Notes under the pieces: generated by a model
Seen by the model: the letters and a program-made list of their open reading frames with translations, nothing else
Told to the model about the DNA's origin: nothing
Databases searched by the model: none
Made by a program: the position numbers and the translations under genes
Assembly (NCBI GenBank): GCA_934757945.1
Contig: CAKVLT010000008.1
Location: 1-45,122 of the forward strand
Length of the DNA stretch: 45,122 nucleotides
DNA from: an uncultured Bulleidia sp.
GTDB taxonomy: Bacteria; Bacillota_I; Bacilli_A; Erysipelotrichales; Erysipelotrichaceae
Direction: 5' to 3'
Part shown: piece by piece, positions 39,558 to 45,122 of the stretch
How positions within the stretch are numbered: the stretch's first letter is position 1
How the letters are laid out: each line of letters opens with the position of its first letter

Positions 39558-40301
39558 ATGAACTTATTTGAACACATGGATGCCATGGCATCCTCATTTA
39601 CCAAAACTGATCATTATATCTATACCCAATGTAAAAAATTTACCACTGATTTTGCGGAAGATTCCATTACCATGATTACTCAGAACCACAACATATCCCA
39701 GCCTGCTTTAACAAGATTTGCCAAAAAACTGGGATTTAACGGTTTTAATGAATTTCAGTTTGCACTGGCCATGCAGGTAGAAGAAGGCACCCTGGAAGGA
39801 AAAGAAAAAACTCCTGCACAATCCTATGCAGAAGCATTGATAGAAACAGAAAGAGTATTAAATAACAAAGTACTTAACCCTGTTCTGGATGTACTCAAGA
39901 ACTGTAAAGATGTGTACGCAACAGGAGCGCATCTATCCTCATTACCAGCCCGTTACATAGACTATTCTTTTAAAATCATCAGTAAGTTTCATTCTGAGTT
40001 TTTAAGTCTTGATACAATTCCATCCAATTATCCAAAAAACTCTGTTCTTTTTCTGTTTTCAGTCGAAACAGGGATTCACTATCAATTTCTTTGCAAAGAC
40101 AGAGATAAGCACAGCAAAGATCCATATATTATCCTGATTACCCTCAATCCTAAACATCCGTTAAGAAACAAAGTAAACCATACTATAGTCCTTCCAAAGC
40201 AAAGAATTATAGATACTGACAGAAATGTCTTACCGGAAACTTTGGCTTTTCTGATGTTTGCGGATGTACTGACAAGAAAAGTACAGGCACAGAAATACTA
40301 A
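39558..40301 (+). CDS. RpiR-family regulator of the EIIC-ChbG operon
   Basis: The start at 39558 (MNLFEHMDAMASSFTKTDHY) follows AGGAG. The N-terminal HTH reads DSITMITQNHNISQPALTRFAKKLGFNGFNEFQF (about 33-66). The C-terminal half should be a SIS domain but is weakly conserved (VYATGAHLSSLPARYIDY, SVLFLFSVETGIHY). 247 residues. Divergent placement with shared palindromes implies control of the neighbouring PTS and of itself. Confidence 0.85.
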   Translation: MNLFEHMDAMASSFTKTDHYIYTQCKKFTTDFAEDSITMITQNHNISQPALTRFAKKLGFNGFNEFQFALAMQVEEGTLEGKEKTPAQSYAEALIETERVLNNKVLNPVLDVLKNCKDVYATGAHLSSLPARYIDYSFKIISKFHSEFLSLDTIPSNYPKNSVLFLFSVETGIHYQFLCKDRDKHSKDPYIILITLNPKHPLRNKVNHTIVLPKQRIIDTDRNVLPETLAFLMFADVLTRKVQAQKY

Positions 40302-40303
40302 CA

Positions 40304-40331
40304 GACGTATCTGTCATTTTACAGATACGTC
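40304..40331. terminator. bidirectional hairpin between converging genes
   Basis: GACGTATCTGT and ACAGATACGTC, perfect 11 bp with a CATTTT loop, between the RpiR stop (40301) and the glycerate kinase stop (40314). A CTTTTTC run follows on the plus strand. Confidence 0.75.
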
Positions 40332-41474
40332 CGCTTTTTCCTTTAATGCAAACAAACGAAATACCTGCTGTGAGGTAAGTGTCAGCTGACGCAGTGCTAT
40401 TTCCCGGGACATAGCATCCTGTAAAGACATGACAGACTGCAAAATCGGAAAGTAGGCATCTATACCATATCTGTTGCATTCCACAGCTTCCTCTGTGGCA
40501 CAACCGCATAAAGCCACTACAGGAATATGATATTTCTTTGCCAGTCTGGCTATTCCTGCAGGTGTTTTTCCCATACAGGTCTGTGCATCCAGTTTTCCCT
40601 CTCCTGTAATGACAAGATCGGCATCTTTCAATTTCTCTCCAAGATGAATCTGTTTAGACACAACCTCAATACCTCTTTCCATAACCGCATTACAATAGGT
40701 GTGTAAGGCAAAGCCTGTTCCTCCTGCTGCCCCGCTTCCAGGATAGGTATCATCACTTTGAGAAAAATACTGTTTTGTGACACGTGCAAAATGTTCAAGA
40801 GAGTTATCCAGTTCTCTGACCATCTGTTCATCTGCACCTTTCTGTGGCCCATAGATATAACTGGCACCATGTATACCACACAAAGGATTATCCACATCAC
40901 AGATGATTGTAAATGTACATTCTTTTAGTTCTTTACATACACCTGAAATATCCAGTGATTTTATATTTTTCAGATATATACCACCCTGAGGTATTTCCAT
41001 TTCATCAGTATCCATGAAACGATATCCAAGTGCCTGTAACATACCCACCCCTGCATCGTTGGTACAGGATCCTCCAATACCAATAATACAATGTCTGTAG
41101 CCTTTCTTAAGTGCATCCTTCATCATTTCTCCAAGACCATACGTTGTAGTATGGTAAGGATCCAGCTGTGCATCTTTTAATATTGTAATACCACATGCCT
41201 GTGACAATTCCATAATGGCCGTTCTGGATGCAGGGATACCTGCATACTTCACCTGCAATTTTTCCATGAGAGAACCATGTACCGTAACACTTTCCCATTG
41301 TACATCTTCTCCATAAGTCAAAGCTTGTAAAGTACCTTCTCCTCCGTCCGCAACAGGAATGACTTCAGTATGCACTTCAGAATTTACAGTATGTATTCCC
41401 TTTTCTATGGCTCTTCCCGCCTCCAAAGAAGAAACGCTTCCTTTGAAAGAATCCATGGCAATCACTACTTTCAT
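40314..41474 (-). CDS. glycerate kinase (GlxK/GarK type)
   Basis: ATP-dependent kinase of the GK-I family, making 2- or 3-phosphoglycerate from glycerate. 386 residues, near the usual length. Signatures: MKVVIAMDSFKGSVSSLEAG, IPVADGGEGTLQAL, GIGGSCTNDAGVGMLQALG, GAAGGTGFAL, VITGEGKLDAQTCMGKTP and GIARLAKKYHIPVVALCG. It appears monocistronic. The 2-hydroxyacid dehydrogenase at 10.9 kb might supply glycerate, but the genes are far apart. Confidence 0.93.
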   Translation of the reverse strand: MKVVIAMDSFKGSVSSLEAGRAIEKGIHTVNSEVHTEVIPVADGGEGTLQALTYGEDVQWESVTVHGSLMEKLQVKYAGIPASRTAIMELSQACGITILKDAQLDPYHTTTYGLGEMMKDALKKGYRHCIIGIGGSCTNDAGVGMLQALGYRFMDTDEMEIPQGGIYLKNIKSLDISGVCKELKECTFTIICDVDNPLCGIHGASYIYGPQKGADEQMVRELDNSLEHFARVTKQYFSQSDDTYPGSGAAGGTGFALHTYCNAVMERGIEVVSKQIHLGEKLKDADLVITGEGKLDAQTCMGKTPAGIARLAKKYHIPVVALCGCATEEAVECNRYGIDAYFPILQSVMSLQDAMSREIALRQLTLTSQQVFRLFALKEKADVSVK

Positions 41475-41562
41475 ACACTCTCCTCCACTGACTCATTATA
41501 AAATACAGCTTACAGTCATCACAATATCTCTTCACGAATACAATCTTGTAAAAAATCTCAGC

Positions 41563-41598
41563 ATAAAAATCCGGCCATATAGGATACACAGCCGGATT
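41563..41598 (-). terminator. terminator of the lipoprotein operon
   Basis: AATCCGGC/GCCGGATT arms (8 bp) with a 15-base loop and a short T-rich end on the minus strand, downstream of the 41622 stop. Confidence 0.7.
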
Positions 41599-41621
41599 GC
41601 ATATATTGCATTGTTACAGTT

Positions 41622-42722
41622 TCATTCTACTGGTGTAAACGGTTGAATAACGATAGACCCGTCAAGACCACTTAAAGAGAAAGTATAGAACTTCTTTTCT
41701 CCATCAGAATCCACAAAGGAAATACCAAGGTTTGGAACAGTACCTTCCAGTAAAGCATACACTATCAGAGGTTTCTGCATGGAAACACTGTCTGTGGAAT
41801 ACAGAGTATCTGTCTTCATGGAAAGATTACCGTCTTCATCCACATCCACAAATTCCAAGGATAACAGCTCCACATATTTCAGTTCATGGAAAGAAGAAAT
41901 CACCATCATTTCTCCATCTTCATTAACTACATAGTTGGAGAATTCCTTATACTTCTTTAAAATTGAAGCATTTTGCCATTCTGCAAACACATCATATCCA
42001 TACATACTGAATGGTATATACCTGAAGTCACCATTCTCCTGAATCAGATCCACTGGTCTTTGCATATATTCTTCAAAAGAATAGTCTGATGGAGTACTGC
42101 TGGAAATATCCATTTCACCTGTTGTATTGCTATAAAAATGTTCTCTGTCTTCTGTAAACACAAATTCTTCCCACTTCTTTGTCTGCCCATCTAATGTAAA
42201 GACACCAACGCAGGTTTTTCCATTTGGATCTGTAGTCATATACAGGAAACGATTGTTGTTGAGTCTGTCATAGCTTTCAGGCCCTTGTGCTTCAAACAGC
42301 AATTTTGGTTCTTCATCCTGAATGGTGTAGACTGCGAATACTTCAGATAAGAGCCAGGAACTATCATCTAGCTGGATTCTTGGACCAATAATCAGCTCAG
42401 GAACATCATCTCCACTTACATCTTCAATCCAGTATCCTAAATAGGAAGGCTTATCGTAAATGTCAGTAAAGTCCAGAACTTCTTTAGTTTTATCAAACCC
42501 TTCCTCTGTAGCAATCTTTGCCCCTTGTAAAACAGCACTGTAAGTATCCAGTAAATCGTCATACATACTGACATAGTCTACAGGTTCAGGCACCGGTGTA
42601 ATCTGTGAAGAATCGGTTGGTTTTTCCGTAGGCTGTGCAGATGGAACACTGCCTGATTCCTGTTTACATCCTGCCATCATACAGACACTTAATGCGCATA
42701 CCCCTTTTACTATTTTTTTCAT
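41622..42722 (-). CDS. lipoprotein of unknown function, 366 aa
   Basis: Signal peptide MKKIVKGVCALSVCMMAGC with lipobox Cys19, then a Pro/Ser/Thr linker (about 20-50) and a globular part. WIEDVSGDDVPELIIGP and VDVDEDGNLSMKTD resemble FG-GAP/VCBS-like beta-propeller or calcium-loop phrases seen in Firmicute lipoproteins that report a quantity per residue. No enzyme motif is evident. Its start overlaps the stop of the 42719 gene (ATGA), so the two are translated together. Confidence 0.65.
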   Translation of the reverse strand: MKKIVKGVCALSVCMMAGCKQESGSVPSAQPTEKPTDSSQITPVPEPVDYVSMYDDLLDTYSAVLQGAKIATEEGFDKTKEVLDFTDIYDKPSYLGYWIEDVSGDDVPELIIGPRIQLDDSSWLLSEVFAVYTIQDEEPKLLFEAQGPESYDRLNNNRFLYMTTDPNGKTCVGVFTLDGQTKKWEEFVFTEDREHFYSNTTGEMDISSSTPSDYSFEEYMQRPVDLIQENGDFRYIPFSMYGYDVFAEWQNASILKKYKEFSNYVVNEDGEMMVISSFHELKYVELLSLEFVDVDEDGNLSMKTDTLYSTDSVSMQKPLIVYALLEGTVPNLGISFVDSDGEKKFYTFSLSGLDGSIVIQPFTPVE

Positions 42723-43063
42723 TTATTCACCTCCATAGCCATAGGTACAGGCTTTATATCATTTCGTCGTTGTTTTAACTGAGATATTTTTATTTTTCCT
42801 TCATCCTGTTCTTTGACATACTCTTCTAATAGAATCAGTCCTCTTCCATCATATTCCATGATGGTTTTAGACAATATCGGAATACCATCTTCCTCATGAT
42901 AGAGGATATCTTCAACACCATACTGGATGTGTATTTCTCTTGCATCATCCAGAATCTTATAAGAGTACCTGTGAGAACCATCCAGGACATAAAAAGGATT
43001 GAATCTGATCTTGCCGGAGCCTTCTGTACACATCCAAATACCACAAAGATCTTTCTTCTTCAT
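42719..43063 (-). CDS. hypothetical protein, 114 aa, coupled to the lipoprotein
   Basis: A soluble protein without signal peptide: MKKKDLCGIWMCTEGSGKIRF, then alternating strands (YSYKILDDAREIHIQYG, ILSKTIMEYDGRGLILLEEY). The pattern of strands suggests a small lipocalin-like or WxxxE-type beta barrel, but no family is recognised. AGGAGG precedes the ATG. It is the first gene of a two-gene unit. Confidence 0.55.
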   Translation of the reverse strand: MKKKDLCGIWMCTEGSGKIRFNPFYVLDGSHRYSYKILDDAREIHIQYGVEDILYHEEDGIPILSKTIMEYDGRGLILLEEYVKEQDEGKIKISQLKQRRNDIKPVPMAMEVNK

Positions 43064-43213
43064 AGTACCCTCCTATTATTTAAAAATTCCATACTCTACC
43101 CTAAGTATAACGTAAACCGATAATAATGAAAGGTTCTTTTTCCTGCAGTTTTCTCATCAAGTTCAACCAATCTTCACTTTTCCTTTCTATTCTATATGCA
43201 TGAGGTGAAGCCT

Positions 43214-44842
43214 ATGAGCAAAAAAAGACTATGTGCAGTACTATGCAGCACTTTATTAAGTATACAAAGTATTTCCATACTGGCTGAGTGCGATGACACT
43301 ACACCTGCTGAAAAAGGAGGCACAGATGCCCAATCTTATGACTACACCGGCTCCTATAACGGTGTGCTCAGTGTCAGCAAAACTGAACAGAACAGTACAA
43401 ATGAAACTGTTTCTGCTTCAAAGAAAGATCAGAATGCTTTACTTGCAAGTAATGGAGGCACTTTAACCGTCACTGGTGGAATCTTTGATAAAACAGGTGA
43501 TACTGCAGATGAAGATGCATGTAACTTCTATGGCGTCAATTCCATTGCCTTATCTTCAGGTTCCAATTCCTTATTAAAAATACAAGATTCTTCTTTAACC
43601 AGTGACAGCAATGGCAGTAATGCTGTTTTTTCCACAGACAATGCCACTGCCTATGCCTATGATTCCACTATCAGCACTTCCAAAAATAACAGCAGAGGTT
43701 TAGACGCAACCTATGATGGCACCATTATTGCGGACAGTATGCATATCACTACTCAGGGTAATCACAGCGCCGCCTTAGCTACAGATAGAGGTGGAGGAAA
43801 TATCTCCATCACAAACAGTCTGCTGTCCACTTCAGGCAATGGATCACCATTACTCTATTCCACAGGTGATATTGAAGCAGATTCTGTACAGGGAACTGCC
43901 AGCGGCTCACAGATTGCCGGTATGGAAGGCTATAACAAACTACTTATCCACAACAGTAACCTGTCCTCCACTAACAATGCCATAAGTGGATCGGACCCTG
44001 TGAAAAACGGTGTGATTATTTACCAGTCCACTTCAGGTGATGCTGACACAAGCTCAAATGAAAAATCACTGTTTGAAGTGGTAGATTCCACTTTATCCAC
44101 CTGTATTGATAGTGGAGCTATGTTCTATGTCACCAACACCAATACCAATATTCTTATCAATAACTCCCTGTTAAGCTTTGATCCCGACAATGTGAATTTA
44201 CTGCAGGCAACAGGCAACTCCAGTAATACCCGGGGACTTGAGGGAAGTAACGGTGGCACTGTGACATTAACAGCAATCAAACAAAATCTTTCAGGCAATA
44301 TACTTGTAGACAGTATCTCCAGTGCGAATATCTATCTGTTATCCTCTTCCTCCTATACAGGCAACACCGCATCTTCAGACAGTAATGCAAACATTTCCAT
44401 GAATATCTCTTCTGATTCTGTATGGTATGTGACTGACAGCTGTACTCTCACCAATCTCCATGTAGAAAAAGGCGGAAAACTATTAGATATCAATGGCAAA
44501 ACAGTCAGTGTAGTACAGGATGATAAAACCATTACAGAAGGTGATTCCGCTATCACTGTGACAGTAAATGGACAATACAGTACCACTGTGACTACTGATT
44601 CTGATAATGTCTTAAGTGAAGACTATATTGATCGTTCCTCTTTCGATTCCACTTATGACACTTCCACTGCTTTCTCTACCAATCAGTTACAGGAAACAGA
44701 AACCACATCCACACCTGTAAGTACTTTTACACGTGATAAGATTCCCGAGCCATCCTCTACTCTGTTGTATGCATGTGTGGCAGGTGTATGTGTCATTGCA
44801 GGTGTTCTTTTCTGTAATATAAGAAAAATTAAAAAACACTGA
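43214..44842 (+). CDS. surface-anchored beta-helix-like protein, 542 aa
   Basis: The start at 43214 (MSKKRLCAVLCSTLLSIQSI) follows GAGGTG. Signal peptide with predicted cleavage after LAE; then about 400 residues rich in Ser, Asn, Thr and Gly with recurring units such as GGTLTVTGGIFDK, LLKIQDSSLTS, ISITNSLLSTS, LLIHNSNLSST and FEVVDSTLST, spaced about 20-30 residues, as in right-handed parallel beta-helix adhesins or pectate-lyase-like folds. A C-terminal transmembrane helix (LLYACVAGVCVIAGVLFC) and basic tail (NIRKIKKH) anchor it; no LPxTG motif precedes it. Transport or adhesion partners are unknown. Confidence 0.7.
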   Translation: MSKKRLCAVLCSTLLSIQSISILAECDDTTPAEKGGTDAQSYDYTGSYNGVLSVSKTEQNSTNETVSASKKDQNALLASNGGTLTVTGGIFDKTGDTADEDACNFYGVNSIALSSGSNSLLKIQDSSLTSDSNGSNAVFSTDNATAYAYDSTISTSKNNSRGLDATYDGTIIADSMHITTQGNHSAALATDRGGGNISITNSLLSTSGNGSPLLYSTGDIEADSVQGTASGSQIAGMEGYNKLLIHNSNLSSTNNAISGSDPVKNGVIIYQSTSGDADTSSNEKSLFEVVDSTLSTCIDSGAMFYVTNTNTNILINNSLLSFDPDNVNLLQATGNSSNTRGLEGSNGGTVTLTAIKQNLSGNILVDSISSANIYLLSSSSYTGNTASSDSNANISMNISSDSVWYVTDSCTLTNLHVEKGGKLLDINGKTVSVVQDDKTITEGDSAITVTVNGQYSTTVTTDSDNVLSEDYIDRSSFDSTYDTSTAFSTNQLQETETTSTPVSTFTRDKIPEPSSTLLYACVAGVCVIAGVLFCNIRKIKKH

Positions 44843-45056
44843 AAAACTCAATCCTCAAATGAATTAAGCTTTTCTGAATATCCAAAACTAGATGAGGTCA
44901 GGGCCTCCTCTAAAAGTTCATGAGGTTTTCAAAATCAAATTCTGTATATACTAATCTACTTTCTTAAGGTGATGTATGCATTTTATACACACCTCTTTTC
45001 TTTTTCATATTATGATTAACCAAAGGAGAGCGTGAACTCTATTATCCAGACATAAT
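44843..45056. other. intergenic region, nothing clear
   Basis: After the surface-protein gene I see no ORF with a ribosome site, no good promoter and only a weak GAGG/CCTC hairpin near 44900. Confidence 0.5.
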
Positions 45057-45099
45057 AAAAAGGTAGAATCTTAATCCGCCAAAGATAACCTTCTACCTT
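45057..45099 (-). terminator. terminator of a gene entering from the right edge
   Basis: AAGGTAGAA and TTCTACCTT arms (9 bp) with a large loop and a T-rich end on the minus strand (TTTTTATTATG). It implies a leftward gene beyond the window. Confidence 0.6.
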
Positions 45100-45122
45100 G
45101 TTCACCAGAACAATTTCATGAT

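Noticed and set aside
1..45122. CRISPR arrays, rRNA or tRNA genes
   Set aside because: No regularly spaced direct repeats with unique spacers and no cloverleaf or rRNA-like stretch was seen on either strand by eye.

Overview
The window is a low-GC Gram-positive (Bacillota) chromosome carrying one end of an integrated temperate phage. A gut member of the Erysipelotrichia is my best guess, from the AT-rich coding style, the PPi-dependent phosphofructokinase, the Met T-box, the lactose/cellobiose-type PTS permeases with RpiR regulators, and the DUF3784 and DUF308 membrane proteins. No rRNA, tRNA or CRISPR array was seen, so genus-level placement is a guess.

Bases 1 to about 7,875 are prophage. 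From the left edge, on the minus strand, come the tail of an early operon (zinc-ribbon fragment, dUTPase, helicase loader, replication initiator with internal iteron-like repeats, and several tiny proteins). Next is a nest of four ribbon-helix-helix (RHH) regulators on both strands, one of which overlaps another tail to tail. A lambda-like switch follows: a Cro-like gene and a divergent repressor separated by repeated GTTTAG-N4-CTAAAC operators. The rightward lysogeny operon encodes the three-HTH repressor and a DUF3800 protein. It is followed by two predicted small terminated transcripts and a tyrosine integrase. The phage appears to have entered the 3' end of a glutaredoxin-like gene (7885-8220).

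From 8.2 to 24 kb is host housekeeping: rpiB-lgt, a DUF308 protein, an orphan EIIB-like protein, a 2-hydroxyacid dehydrogenase, a T-box-controlled metQNI methionine transporter, purC, a TetR regulator, a branching enzyme, a HAD phosphatase, a soluble hybrid histidine kinase, a GH3 lipoprotein and aroD (possibly leaderless).

From 24 to 31.9 kb lie a GNAT acetyltransferase broken by one amber codon, an ORF-less group II intron placed directly after the pta terminator, pta, an ABC-F ATPase, a Dabb-domain protein, PPi-PFK and an M18 aminopeptidase.

From 31.9 to 41.5 kb is a beta-glucoside/oligosaccharide region: a non-phospho GH1, RpiR, 6-phospho-beta-glucosidase and EIIC; then a 380-bp MITE-like insertion with perfect 14-bp terminal inverted repeats and a 10-bp target duplication; then a ChbG-like protein, a second EIIC, a second RpiR with palindromic operators, and glycerate kinase. 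Neither EIIC has an EIIA or EIIB beside it. The right end holds a lipoprotein pair and a 542-residue surface protein that looks like a beta-helix.

The most unusual content is the RHH nest with a coding overlap and a duplicated 3' end, the two small RNA candidates next to the integrase, the ORF-less intron behind a terminator, and the MITE.
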